NCBI GenBank assembly: GCA_023386555.1
Contig: JAEWJK010000006.1
Coordinates: 184,144-248,143, forward strand
Origin: Bacteroidota bacterium
GTDB lineage: Bacteria > Bacteroidota > Bacteroidia > Chitinophagales > Chitinophagaceae
DNA: 64,000 nucleotides
Direction of reading: 5' to 3'
Below are positions 54,454-63,561 of the stretch, one piece after another (the stretch's first letter is position 1; each line of letters begins with the position of its first letter). The notes under the pieces are model-generated. The model made no database searches. It was not told where the DNA came from and was given only the letters and a program-made list of their open reading frames with translations. The translations under genes were made by a program, and so were the position numbers.

Positions 54454-55377
54454 TTACATCTTTACAAACTTTTCCCTCATTGTTTTTTTACTTTCAGTAG
54501 TAATCACAATGAAATATACTCCACTGGCAAGATGGCTTACATTTAACTCTTTCCTAAGCTCATTGCCTTTAAAATCATCCTGTATAAATTGTGTACCGGA
54601 GGAATTTAAAACGGATAACGTTGCTCTCTCAGCAAATGGCAATTGTACAAAAAGTTTGTTTTGTACAGGATTTGGATAAATAACAAAATGTGTAGGAGCA
54701 TCTTTCACACCCACTACAGGGCTTGTTACTACTCCTCCATTTTGTTGAATCGCATTAATAAAATACTTTGAAGCTCTTGTAGCGGAATGATCTATAAACT
54801 GGTAAGATGTTGCTAAGCCAGGCTGCACTGTTCCAAGGTAGAAAAAATTATTTCCATTGATGCTTTTCCACACCTCATACCTAACTATATTACTGGCATT
54901 AGCCACCTGCCAGTTTAATGAAACAGTATTCGCAGTTTTTTCTGCTATTATTGATATCCACACCAAAGGCAATACCACCTTCTTTTTAAAATATAGTTGA
55001 AATCTTCCTGTACCCTGTGATGCTGCATCATTTGTAACACTAAACAAATATTCAGGTTGATCAGTAACATTAACCGTAACACCATTGAACATATCTAATA
55101 GATACACCTCACTAAGAGCAGACAGGTTTTCATATTCTGCAAAAGACAGCTTATAATTGCCAACAGCAGATACAGCAATACGTAATTTCACAGTATCATT
55201 CGTAAATGTTTGAGGTCTTGTTTGTATAGAATAACTTCTTGTTCCCTTCATCGAAGCGATGAAATTTCCTGAGTTTAATGTAATAGCATCGTACATATTC
55301 TCATGTACAGTTGCTGCCGAGTCATTGCTAAACCGAATTACAATATCATCTACATACACTCCATTTCCCTTTTTCAA
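54454..55377 (-). pseudogene. 5'-truncated T9SS type A protein
   Basis: Encodes about 307 residues if started at TTG 55377, but there is no ATG and no signal peptide. The frame stays open upstream to 55542 (…VFRANPWKNRIRLVLKK), where it meets a stop next to the tRNA-Arg promoter. The part present is the C-terminal side of a paralogue of the 733-aa neighbour: the shared ~120-aa domain (IVIRFSNDSAATVHENMYD...ASQGTGRFQLYF), an Fn/Ig-like segment and a T9SS type A tail (FVIYPNPVQNKLFVQL ... SGVYFIVI). A signal-less T9SS substrate cannot be exported, so this is probably a remnant, cut at the tRNA locus. Confidence 0.7.
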
Positions 55378-55553
55378 TACAAGCCTGATCCTGTTCTTCC
55401 ACGGGTTAGCTCTAAAAACACCCTGTTGCTTTGCTGATGTTTTATATGTTTCTTTAAATGTGATAGTACTGTGTGTTGTTAAAAGACTCTCTACAAAAAT
55501 GCCTGGCCTGATGCGATATTTATGAGAAAAATCATAAGAACATCAATTGGATT

Positions 55554-55583
55554 TTGCTTTTAGGATGGATGCTTTTATATTTG
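55554..55583 (+). promoter_or_regulatory. Promoter of tRNA-Arg
   Basis: TTG (55554-55556), 19-bp spacer, TATATTTG (55576-55583): perfect match to the Bacteroidota consensus, same spacing as before tRNA-Lys. Confidence 0.75.
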
Positions 55584-55594
55584 CAGCCCTAAAT

Positions 55595-55668
55595 GGCCCC
55601 GTAGCTCAACTGAATAGAGCATTTGACTACGGATCAAAAGGTTTCAGGTTTGAATCCTGACGGGGTCA
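55595..55668 (+). tRNA. tRNA-Arg(ACG)
   Basis: Complete cloverleaf: acceptor GGCCCCG/CGGGGTC, D-stem GCTC/GAGC, anticodon stem TTTGA/TCAAA around CTACGGA (anticodon ACG), T-stem TCAGG/CCTGA, discriminator A, no encoded CCA. Followed by the terminator GCCAGC-ACTA-GCTGGC-TTTTTT (55677-55698). Confidence 0.97.
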
Positions 55669-55983
55669 CTAAATTTGCCAGCACTAGCTGGCTTTTTTAT
55701 GTACATACGCTAAACTGAATTAAGCATCCCGACTTTGGTCGGGAAGGTTTCAGGTTTGAATCCTGACGGGGTCACTAATTTGCCAGCACTAGCTGGCTTT
55801 TTTATGTACATATGCTAAACTGAATTAAGCATCCCGACTTTGGTCGGGAAGGTTTCAGGTTTTAATCCTGACGGGGTCACTAAATTTGCCAGCACTAGCT
55901 GGCTTTTTTATGTACATATGCTAAACTGAATACAGCATCCCGACTTTGGTCGGGAAGGTTTCAGGTGAATCCTGACGGGGTCA
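55640..55983 (+). repeat. Tandem tRNA-Arg-derived array (period 105-106 bp)
   Basis: After the intact tRNA three further copies of its T-arm and acceptor 3' half follow, ending at 55774, 55879 and 55983. Each unit also carries the terminator hairpin, a degraded D-arm (GCTAAACTGAATTAAGC at 55709-55725, versus GCTCAACTGAATAGAGC in the gene) and, in place of the anticodon arm, a perfect hairpin CCCGAC-TTTG-GTCGGG (55728-55743). The 5' acceptor strand is absent. So each unit is a tRNA-like pseudogene plus terminator. The last copy has lost two T-loop bases. Confidence 0.9.
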
Positions 55984-55987
55984 CTAA

Positions 55988-56013
55988 AAAGCTGGTCTTT
56001 GACCGGCTTTTTT
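55988..56013 (+). terminator. Terminator closing the tRNA-derived array
   Basis: AGCTGGTC-TTT-GACCGGCT followed by a T run; differs in sequence from the terminator inside the repeat units. Confidence 0.7.
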
Positions 56014-56087
56014 ATTACTTCTTAATACCCAATTCAAAACCATTATACACTATCCAATTATATTCGCAACTGAATAACTTTTTCGAA

Positions 56088-56648
56088 ATGATTAAAAGCC
56101 AGGCTTTGCCTTTTTTCAAACAAATACCGGGAGATGTTCGGGTTTTCCTTACAAGAGCATTGATCCTGTTTATTGCCTGGAAACTCTTATATCATCTCCT
56201 ATTATTTCCGGTAAGGATACCAGATCAGCAACTCACCAGGTTCACTGCAGATGGAGCTGTGATGGTATATCAGAATTTGATGGGAGAAAAACTGGCAACA
56301 GCAAAAGATAAGATCAGCCCAAAGGGATCACCTTATGTTGGTGTGTACAATGCAGATAAAAAACTGGTTGCTGTTGCTGATTCCTGCAATGGGCTTGAGC
56401 TAATCGTTCTTTATGTAGGTTTCCTTTGTTGTTTTCCCATTAACATTAAACGGCTCCTGGCATATATTGTTCTGGGAACAATAAGTATCGTCATCCTGAA
56501 TATCTTCCGATGTTATGGCCTCACCTGGATGTATTTAAACGATTACCCTTTGGCAGACTTCTTCCATAAATACATCTTTAAGATGGCCATTTATGGACTC
56601 ATATTCTTAGCCTGGGTAAAATATTCTAAAAGATACCTGAATGTTTAA
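56088..56648 (+). CDS. Exosortase-family protease/transpeptidase (Bacteroidota type)
   Basis: About 186 aa from MIKSQALPFFKQ; a longer frame starting at 55965 would run through the tRNA-derived repeat and is rejected. Several membrane segments. The exosortase catalytic residues are in place: Cys in DSCNGLELIVLYVGF (about 97-111), Arg in NIFRCYGL (about 139-146) and His in FFHKYIF (about 160-166). Expected to recognise a C-terminal sorting signal of secreted proteins at the inner membrane. The mini-substrate encoded at 57101-57331 is the likely local target. Belongs to the XrtX/XrtY-like Bacteroidota group, exact subtype uncertain. Confidence 0.85.
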   Translation: MIKSQALPFFKQIPGDVRVFLTRALILFIAWKLLYHLLLFPVRIPDQQLTRFTADGAVMVYQNLMGEKLATAKDKISPKGSPYVGVYNADKKLVAVADSCNGLELIVLYVGFLCCFPINIKRLLAYIVLGTISIVILNIFRCYGLTWMYLNDYPLADFFHKYIFKMAIYGLIFLAWVKYSKRYLNV

Positions 56649-57054
56649 GCCAAGGGTGTGGATTGCTGCTGTTATCATCTGCCTTTTGTACTGGGCTACC
56701 TGGCATGGCTATCGTGACGACCCTGATACAGATTTCCAGGCCAATCCTTTGATCAGGCATGCAATAGATTATTTACTCTTACTCGGTGTGGCATTTACAG
56801 GCTGGTATGGCTGGAAAACCCATCACCAGCAATGGATACTCAAACTATGGGTATTCATTTATGCCATCGTTATTTTTTCCATCTCGGTATTGGGTGCTAT
56901 GGATATGTTCTTTGGAATAAATAACCTCAGCTTTCGCAATATGATCTCCAACCTGCGACTATTCTTCAACTGCCCTGTGCCATATGGTGTGCTCATCTTT
57001 TTTGCCAAAAGAGGCGACAAGCTTTCTTTAACTCATGTGATCGCAAAAAAATAA
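56641..57054 (+). CDS. Exosortase-associated membrane protein
   Basis: 137 aa with three or four hydrophobic segments and a basic C-terminus (FAKRGDKLSLTHVIAKK). Start overlaps the exosortase stop by 8 bp, so they are co-translated. Similar small polytopic proteins accompany exosortases in Bacteroidota. Role in the sorting complex is inferred from position. Confidence 0.7.
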   Translation: MFKPRVWIAAVIICLLYWATWHGYRDDPDTDFQANPLIRHAIDYLLLLGVAFTGWYGWKTHHQQWILKLWVFIYAIVIFSISVLGAMDMFFGINNLSFRNMISNLRLFFNCPVPYGVLIFFAKRGDKLSLTHVIAKK

Positions 57055-57100
57055 CCGCTACTTTTCAGCAGCAGTTATTCATTTGATATACAATTAATAA

Positions 57101-57331
57101 TTACTCTCCTATCTCATGCTCATTACGCCCCTTGTCCTTTCTCTTCTTCCTGTCGTAACCTTTCTTTACAACATATCCTGCTCCGGCTGCAAGTAGTATG
57201 CTCAGACCTCCGTCAATAGGTATATCCACATCCTCACCGGGGTCATCGGGCTGGGCAAATAATAATACCGGTACCAGGAATATGATCATAATAAGGATCA
57301 TTGAATGTATTATTTGATTTCTCTTCTTCAT
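57101..57331 (-). CDS. Mini exosortase substrate with IPIDGG (PID-CTERM-like) signal
   Basis: 76 aa from MKKRNQIIHSMIL; an upstream ATG at 57382 would overlap the previous gene. Contains only a signal peptide (to about LFAQ, 27), a short acidic spacer (PDDPGEDVD) and a sorting tail: IPIDGG, hydrophobic LSILLAAGAGYVV, then KKGYDRKKRKDK. This three-part end is the PID-CTERM-type signal of Bacteroidota. There is no mature domain, so the protein is essentially a tag. It lies 25 bp after the 1459-aa T9SS gene and is convergent with the exosortase pair. Confidence 0.75.
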   Translation of the reverse strand: MKKRNQIIHSMILIMIIFLVPVLLFAQPDDPGEDVDIPIDGGLSILLAAGAGYVVKKGYDRKKRKDKGRNEHEIGE

Positions 57332-57356
57332 TGTTTCAGTTTTTATTCTTGATCGT

Positions 57357-60300
57357 TTATTGTAAAATGATTGACTGTACAAACCTGCTGCCTTCTGATC
57401 TCACTTCCAGCTGGTATACACCTTTTGTTGATGATGTTGGTAATATAATTTGCTCAGATGCTGATCCTCCTCCATGCTGTATCATCTTTGTTACTATAAC
57501 CTGCCCTGCCGTATTATATACATTCAATGTATAAAGTCCTTTTGCAAGATTAGTTAGCTGTACTCCTATACTATTACCTTTTACCGGGTTTGGATATACT
57601 GATATACCTTCTCCATTCTTACCCAGTCTTACATTTACTATAGATGTGTATTTTATCTCATTCCCCATGCTCACACTCTTTACACGGTAATAGTTGTTAC
57701 CGGTGATCGGTGAGTTGTCTATAGCTGTATAAGCAACATTACTGTTTTCATTTCCTTTTGTTTTTACTGAAGCCATCAGGCTGAAGTTTCTTCCATCGGT
57801 ACTCTTCTCTACTTCGTAATGATGGATATCGCTTTCTCCTGCTACGTTCCATGCTACTTCTATCGCATTTCCCTTTTCATAAGCCTTGATGTTTGTAAAG
57901 CTAACAGGAAGTACTGAAGAAGGACGGAACACGATCATAAACCTGTCAACAGATTTTGATGCAGCATCTCCATTTACAACAAATGAATAAGCTGATGCAG
58001 CAGTAACATCTATTGGTGTAGATGTATTGGTGTACGCATCAAGCAGGAAAGCCTGTACGTTATTGAACTGGTCAGGATAAAAATCCAATTGATAACTATC
58101 CTGCGGCAGGTTATATATCTTAACAAAAGCCGTATCATTAGCAGTGATGTCTTTTCTTCTTTCCACAATAAAAAACGATCCGTTACGACCTAAACTCATA
58201 TTCTCAGTGTTGTTCCAAAGCTTTATAGCATCATCGGTATTATCATTAAGATGGCTATTATCAAAAGCTATCCTGAAACCATCAAGCGTAGTATTATTTC
58301 TAACCAGGTTTACTGCAAGGTTCCTGTCTGCCGAGTTTGTTCTGAAGTAGTTTACCGTAGTGGTATTGCTTGTTTTGAAACTTTCTTCCAGGGTAACCGC
58401 AACATCACCACCTGCAGCAGGACCTTCTATTAATACGGCTGCACCCATTGGAATAAATGCTGCAGAAGGAGTATTCGTTTGACCTCCACCTTGTGGTGTA
58501 ACACGATAAGTTCCGCCATTACGCTCAATATAGTTGTAAGCACCAACTCCATTGGCACCGGCAGCTGCAGGATTCCATGAATAAAAATTGATCAAAGAAT
58601 TATGTGCCTGGTGAATAGCTTCGAAACTGATAGCAGAAGGATATGGATTACCCAATAAAGTAAAATTAGTAATGCCACTTGTTACCGTTGTGTAATTAGG
58701 AAACTGGCCTTTCCTCAGGTCACCGTTAGCTCTCAAGGTAGTATTCCCTGGAGTGCTGCCAGTGGTTGCTGCAACACTTCTGTCACCTCTTACAAATAAC
58801 ATATAACCCTGGTAGTCTGTAATATCCCCCGTATTGGTAGCAGTAAGTTGGTTGGTAACCCATGCATTCGCATTCCATGTTTTAATTGAAGTATTACCAG
58901 CATCAAAACCAGCACCGGTACCGGTAATAAGCGTACCATAACCCGTATTGTTGTTCACGCCGGCTTCCTGCCAGGAATCGAACAAGTTTACGCCGCTTAC
59001 TGGTGATGAAACCATTCTCCATGCTCTTTTAGCTGCGCCAAATCCGATATAACGTTCAACCGTTACATTCGTTGCACCTGTTAGTTTGCCTGAAGGAACA
59101 ACACCAATTCTTGCAGTACCGGTTGAAGTAGATTTCAACACAAGATTATTACCAGCTAAATTCAACTCACCATTTACATCACTCCAGGTGATCGCTCCTG
59201 TAATATTCACTGTACCTGCAATAGAAGAATTACCGGTAACAGAAATATCTGTATAAGTACCTGCAGCTATCGAAGCACCGGTATTTGCCAAACGGCTTGA
59301 ACTGTTCCGTAAATGTATATTAGCGTTTGTTACAGTTGTGAAATCTGTGTTGTTAGCACCTGCATCTGCACCATCAATAACCCTCTTTATTCCCCCATCT
59401 GCCGGAGGATTTGACGATGTTGTGCCTTCAGCATATGTTCCACCCGTCAATGTTCCGTAACCTACACCATCAATCTTCACATCATCAGAAACACGAAGAA
59501 TAGCTATCTGTCCATTGGTCCCTGCAAATCCTCCTGCACCTAGTGTTCCATCTCTATTTAAAGAAACGGAGTTGATGGTTACTGTTGAATTAGTAGAAAG
59601 TAACCAGAAACTGTGAGGTAACAGCGTTCCTGATAATGTTTGGGTGAAATTGCCGCCGCCAGTCGATGATCGGTAGTTCAACTTAAGATTGCTTAAATCT
59701 ATGGATGATCCGGTGGTATTAACCAACTCTACATATTCGTCAGTCGCGGCTCCATAATCAGGACTCATTTGATTAATAACAATATCACCTGGCTGAACCT
59801 GTGCAACTGGTGTTGCTGTAACTTCTACTCCTGCACTCCAGTTGGCATCGTTCCTCGTAAATATTTTAAAATGATAAGTTACACCATTTGTAAGACCGGT
59901 AACCACTTGTGGTGAAGCAGTTCCTTTGTAAACAACGAAGCCATTGTCTAAAGCAGTTCCGCTACCAAATGCCCCGTTACCATCAGTATATGCACCGCCA
60001 TTACCTGAAGGAGTACCATTATTGGCTGCCGTTGCAGCAACGATCATCACTTCATCAAAACATCCTGTTGGTCCATTCCAGCTTACTGAAGAAGAGGCAT
60101 TCAGACTAGATGCTGCTGCTCCTGTTACATTTACGGGAGTTGCAGAAGCGATTGTTTGTTCTCCACCAGCATTCGCAGTTCCTGTTTTATTGGCTGATAC
60201 GAAACTGATGTCTGCTGTGGTGATAGCACTAACAGTTAATTTAGCTTCACTGGTAGCCGTACATGGTACATCTGCCGTAATGAAAATAGTTCCGGTTGTT

Positions 60301-61736
60301 CCGTTGGTAATAACCTGGCTACTGAATGCAGGAAATTCATGTATTCCGGGTTCCAGCGATGCTGTTTTTGTTGAAAGTAAAACATCACTGCCTGCATCAA
60401 AACTATTGTCGGCCGAGTACCATGCTTTCATATTAGTAAGATCGGCTGCTACATAAGTACCCGTTGTAGTTATTGTAACGCCATCTAATGTTGCATTGGC
60501 AGTTGTTACTGCAAGATCAAAACGATAAATAATATTATTGGTTGTATTCTGTGTGATAGATGCTGCTGCCACTGCCGGGCTTGGTGAACTTAACACCACA
60601 TCAGGTGTTACAGCAACAAAGGTTTTTACACCACCTGCATCTACCGGATCTGTACCTGTTTTGTTAACTGTACCTGCAAAAGAAATATCTGAGAAGTCTG
60701 TTGTTGCAATATTGATAGTGCTGCCCGGTGTTGCAGATGCTGCTACATCGGTGGTAACAAAAATATACCCGGTAGTTCCACTGGTGATTGCCTGAGTGAA
60801 CGAAGGAAATGCCTGGGCTCCGGCATCAAGCGAAGTGGATTTGGTAGATAACAATACATCGCCTGCATCAAAAGTATTATCGGCAGAATACCACGCTTTT
60901 AAATTGATGATGTCAGAAGCAACATAAGTTCCTGCTGTTGTAACGGTCAAGCCATTGATAGTTGCATCAGCAGAAGAAACAGTAAGATTGTAACGTTGCA
61001 ATACAACATTCAGATCTCCCTGGTTTACATTGCCTGCCGTGATTCCTCCTGCAGAAATAGCAACTGAAGGTGTTGCAGCTGCAGAACTGGAAATCGTGAT
61101 GTCATCAAGACGAATTCTATCTCTTCCACCTGAACCCGAAGGAGTATAATAAATCCAACGAATATATACTTCGGCCTGGTTTTCTGCTCCGGCAGGTAAT
61201 GCTATATTAGTAAAGGTCTGAGGTGTGTTAGTTCCGCTTAATGTACTAAGATATTCAGTTGTTGGTGAAACATCTGTATAACTACCACTATTACCGACAC
61301 GATATTGGAGTCGTAAAGCATTAACTCTTGTATTGACATCGTTTACCTGTGCTGCTGTGAATGTGACAAGAATATTAGATCGTCCTGTAGTATTAATTCC
61401 AACAACAATAGCACCAATGTGATTGGAACCACTATTCAATAAACTTATTCCATTGGCAATTTCGTTTCTAATACTTCCGGTTGCAACTGCACCGGAATTC
61501 GCTGTTAAAGCTCTATCTGCCGTACCATTGGTAAGAATTGCAGTAGTAGGCTCTGCGCTGAAATTATGTCCCTGCATACTAGTTGGATACGTTGTAGTCG
61601 TGCCTGCACCAAAACCAGTAAACGTGTAGCTACCGGTTGACAAGTCATGTAAAGCAGGATTGGTTTGTCCGATAGTTTTGCTGCTTAAAGAAGCAATGAC
61701 TATCAACGTAAGAAATACAGAATACAATTTTCTCAT
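57357..61736 (-). CDS. 1459-aa T9SS type A protein with lamin-tail domain
   Basis: Secreted surface protein. Signal peptide to about residue 23. A jelly-roll-like N-terminal domain (about 30-220) is followed by two related ~145-aa repeats (about 222-372 and 375-530: 'TYVAxDxxNxKAWYSADNxFDAGxDVLLSTK'), an Fn-like part (about 530-640), a lamin-tail domain (GDIVINQMSPDYGAATDEYVELVN, about 645-800) and further beta-rich regions. The ~120-aa domain also present in the 733-aa and truncated proteins comes next (about 1160-1280), then an Fn/Ig segment and the T9SS type A tail (ISVYPNPVKGNSIGV ... KGVYQLEV). Upstream of, and perhaps co-transcribed with, the mini exosortase substrate gene. Confidence 0.88.
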   Translation of the reverse strand: MRKLYSVFLTLIVIASLSSKTIGQTNPALHDLSTGSYTFTGFGAGTTTTYPTSMQGHNFSAEPTTAILTNGTADRALTANSGAVATGSIRNEIANGISLLNSGSNHIGAIVVGINTTGRSNILVTFTAAQVNDVNTRVNALRLQYRVGNSGSYTDVSPTTEYLSTLSGTNTPQTFTNIALPAGAENQAEVYIRWIYYTPSGSGGRDRIRLDDITISSSAAATPSVAISAGGITAGNVNQGDLNVVLQRYNLTVSSADATINGLTVTTAGTYVASDIINLKAWYSADNTFDAGDVLLSTKSTSLDAGAQAFPSFTQAITSGTTGYIFVTTDVAASATPGSTINIATTDFSDISFAGTVNKTGTDPVDAGGVKTFVAVTPDVVLSSPSPAVAAASITQNTTNNIIYRFDLAVTTANATLDGVTITTTGTYVAADLTNMKAWYSADNSFDAGSDVLLSTKTASLEPGIHEFPAFSSQVITNGTTGTIFITADVPCTATSEAKLTVSAITTADISFVSANKTGTANAGGEQTIASATPVNVTGAAASSLNASSSVSWNGPTGCFDEVMIVAATAANNGTPSGNGGAYTDGNGAFGSGTALDNGFVVYKGTASPQVVTGLTNGVTYHFKIFTRNDANWSAGVEVTATPVAQVQPGDIVINQMSPDYGAATDEYVELVNTTGSSIDLSNLKLNYRSSTGGGNFTQTLSGTLLPHSFWLLSTNSTVTINSVSLNRDGTLGAGGFAGTNGQIAILRVSDDVKIDGVGYGTLTGGTYAEGTTSSNPPADGGIKRVIDGADAGANNTDFTTVTNANIHLRNSSSRLANTGASIAAGTYTDISVTGNSSIAGTVNITGAITWSDVNGELNLAGNNLVLKSTSTGTARIGVVPSGKLTGATNVTVERYIGFGAAKRAWRMVSSPVSGVNLFDSWQEAGVNNNTGYGTLITGTGAGFDAGNTSIKTWNANAWVTNQLTATNTGDITDYQGYMLFVRGDRSVAATTGSTPGNTTLRANGDLRKGQFPNYTTVTSGITNFTLLGNPYPSAISFEAIHQAHNSLINFYSWNPAAAGANGVGAYNYIERNGGTYRVTPQGGGQTNTPSAAFIPMGAAVLIEGPAAGGDVAVTLEESFKTSNTTTVNYFRTNSADRNLAVNLVRNNTTLDGFRIAFDNSHLNDNTDDAIKLWNNTENMSLGRNGSFFIVERRKDITANDTAFVKIYNLPQDSYQLDFYPDQFNNVQAFLLDAYTNTSTPIDVTAASAYSFVVNGDAASKSVDRFMIVFRPSSVLPVSFTNIKAYEKGNAIEVAWNVAGESDIHHYEVEKSTDGRNFSLMASVKTKGNENSNVAYTAIDNSPITGNNYYRVKSVSMGNEIKYTSIVNVRLGKNGEGISVYPNPVKGNSIGVQLTNLAKGLYTLNVYNTAGQVIVTKMIQHGGGSASEQIILPTSSTKGVYQLEVRSEGSRFVQSIILQ

Positions 61737-62028
61737 ACGAATCGTTTTGATAAATTATCGAAGCAAATATATTGTTAACAGTTTCTAAAAAGCAGCTTAA
61801 GTTATTAATTATTTGTGATTGGCAGATTAGAATTTTTTTTCCGCTTTTCTCCTCCACAATTCCGCAGAAAATTGCCGCTTTTTTTAGCCTGACAAAACTG
61901 CCTCTATTCTATGACAAATATTTAAGCCCTTTACTAAACAACACATTACGAAACTATATTATGCTTATGCTTGTTATTTGACTTCAGGGAACAACATTTG
62001 CACTACCTACCGTAAAGAAGGAGAAGCC

Positions 62029-62280
62029 ATGATCAACGAAGCCAATAACCTGAAACAAGAGGAACAGATCGAAAGTGGCCGTGCAGAAGAATATTTACCT
62101 TATGCCAGCGATTACATTAATACAGCCTGCTATTGCCTCGAAGTGCTGAATGGAGTTGACGGAAAACTCTTCAGCCGTATAGAAGAAGAAAAAATGATCG
62201 AAACCAAAAGAAGAATGATGCGTATCATTCATGCTGCAGGTAAAGCCATGCATGATGATTGGTTTGAGCAGGAAGCCTAA
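62029..62280 (+). CDS. Small helical hypothetical protein
   Basis: 83 aa from MINEANNLKQEEQ, start supported by AAGAAGGAGAA upstream (62016-62026). Acidic, all-helical; contains YINTACYCLEVLNG. No signal peptide, no recognised domain. Separated from rlmH by a repeat-rich stretch. Confidence 0.65.
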   Translation: MINEANNLKQEEQIESGRAEEYLPYASDYINTACYCLEVLNGVDGKLFSRIEEEKMIETKRRMMRIIHAAGKAMHDDWFEQEA

Positions 62281-62286
62281 ATGGAA

Positions 62287-62410
62287 TTGGGAATTAGGAA
62301 TTAGTTATTAGGAAACTCAAAACTCCTAATTCCCAACTTCAAACCCCAAACTCAAAACTCAAAACCCTAAACTCAAAACCCCAAACTCCAAACTCAAAAC
62401 TCCTAACTTC
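62287..62410. repeat. 13-bp inverted repeat and A/C-rich low-complexity repeats
   Basis: TTGGGAATTAGGA (62287-62299) and TCCTAATTCCCAA (62324-62336) form a hairpin able to act as a terminator. It is followed by ~70 bp of irregular AAACTCAAAAC / AACCCCAAACTC units. Such runs recur in Bacteroidota intergenic DNA. Confidence 0.7.
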
Positions 62411-62416
62411 ATCCCC

Positions 62417-62890
62417 ATGAAGATCCAGTTCTGGAGTATTGGTAAGCCTCACGAAAAATATATAAAAGAAGGGGTGGATGATTTTACAGGTCGTATTGCA
62501 AAATATTTCAAGGTAGAATGGAATATTATTGCTCCACCGAAGAATGCCGCTGTAATGAGTGAGGCAGAATTGAAGAAACAGGAAGCTGACATTATTCTGC
62601 AACAACTAAACGATGATGATTTTCTGGTATTACTCGATGAAAGAGGAAAAAATATTTCTTCTGTAGAACTAAGTGAACTGCTTCAGAAAAGAGCCAATGA
62701 AAGCACTAAAAGATTGGTCTTTTTAATCGGTGGTGCTTTTGGTGTGCATGAAACCATAATGAAGAAAGCAGGCTTTACATGGTCAATTTCCAAACTGGTT
62801 TTTCCGCATATGCTCGTAAGGCTTATTTTAGCCGAACAAGTCTACCGGGCTTGTACCATTTTACGCAACGAAAAATATCATCACCAGTAA
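62417..62890 (+). CDS. rlmH: 23S rRNA (pseudouridine-1915-N3) methyltransferase
   Basis: 157-aa SPOUT-class methyltransferase. Clear RlmH features: MKIQFWSIGKPHEKYIKEGVDDF at the start, LLDERGKNISS (about 72-82), VFLIGGAFGVHE (about 96-107) and C-terminal RLILAEQVYRACTILRNEKYHH. Full length with the knotted SAM-binding end. Overlaps the rhomboid gene by one base (TAATG). Confidence 0.95.
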   Translation: MKIQFWSIGKPHEKYIKEGVDDFTGRIAKYFKVEWNIIAPPKNAAVMSEAELKKQEADIILQQLNDDDFLVLLDERGKNISSVELSELLQKRANESTKRLVFLIGGAFGVHETIMKKAGFTWSISKLVFPHMLVRLILAEQVYRACTILRNEKYHHQ

Positions 62891-63561
62891 TGGAATTTAA
62901 TACCCTCAGTTTAAGTATCACACTTGTTATTATCATTCTCACGGTTCTTATTTCTATTGGCGGATTTTCCAATCAAAAGATAATGGATGACCTGATCTTT
63001 TATCCACCTGCTATCTCTAAAAGAAAGCAATGGTATCGTTTCATCACCTGTGGTTTTATTCATGCAGATGTAATGCACCTTTTGTTTAACATGTATGCGT
63101 TTTATATGTTCGGACAGGCTGTAGAAAATGCATTTCAAAGTCCGAGATTGTTTGGCGAGAATGGTAAACTGGTTTTCATAATCTTGTATGTGTCTGCATT
63201 AATCGTTGCATTATTACCAACCTATTTAAAGAACACAGATAATTATTACTACAAAAGCCTTGGTGCTTCCGGTGCTGTAGCTGCAGTGGTATTTGCATTT
63301 ATCATGTTAAGCCCGATGAGTGGTATCGGACTAATATTTATTCCGGGATTGAGTATTCCGGCTTTCATTTTTGCTATAATTTACCTGGCTGTATCAGCAT
63401 ACTTAGACAAAAGAGGAGGTGGAAGAATCAATCATTCAGCACACTTCTGGGGTTCGGTATATGGTGTAATATTTATCATTGCAGCATGTTATTTAGTAGC
63501 AGATTACCCGGTACTGGAAAGTTTTGTTTTGCAGGTGAAAGAATGGATAGGTTCTTTTTAG
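62890..63561 (+). CDS. Rhomboid-family intramembrane serine protease
   Basis: 223 aa from ATG 62890 (overlapping the rlmH stop); a start within rlmH at 62779 is rejected because the added residues are an rlmH frame shadow. Six membrane helices expected. Rhomboid signatures are GFIHADVMHLLFNMYAFYMFG (about 50-70), catalytic Ser in GASGAV (about 129-134) and His in HSAHFWGSVYG (about 183-193). Cleaves membrane proteins within the bilayer; substrates unknown. Confidence 0.92.
   Translation: MEFNTLSLSITLVIIILTVLISIGGFSNQKIMDDLIFYPPAISKRKQWYRFITCGFIHADVMHLLFNMYAFYMFGQAVENAFQSPRLFGENGKLVFIILYVSALIVALLPTYLKNTDNYYYKSLGASGAVAAVVFAFIMLSPMSGIGLIFIPGLSIPAFIFAIIYLAVSAYLDKRGGGRINHSAHFWGSVYGVIFIIAACYLVADYPVLESFVLQVKEWIGSF

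Noticed and set aside
55640..55983. CRISPR array
   Set aside because: Period 105-106 bp with nearly identical units and no variable spacers; clearly tRNA-derived.
55965..56087. Longer N-terminus for the exosortase gene
   Set aside because: Would translate the tRNA-derived repeat and terminator; MIKSQALPFF at 56088 is the natural start.
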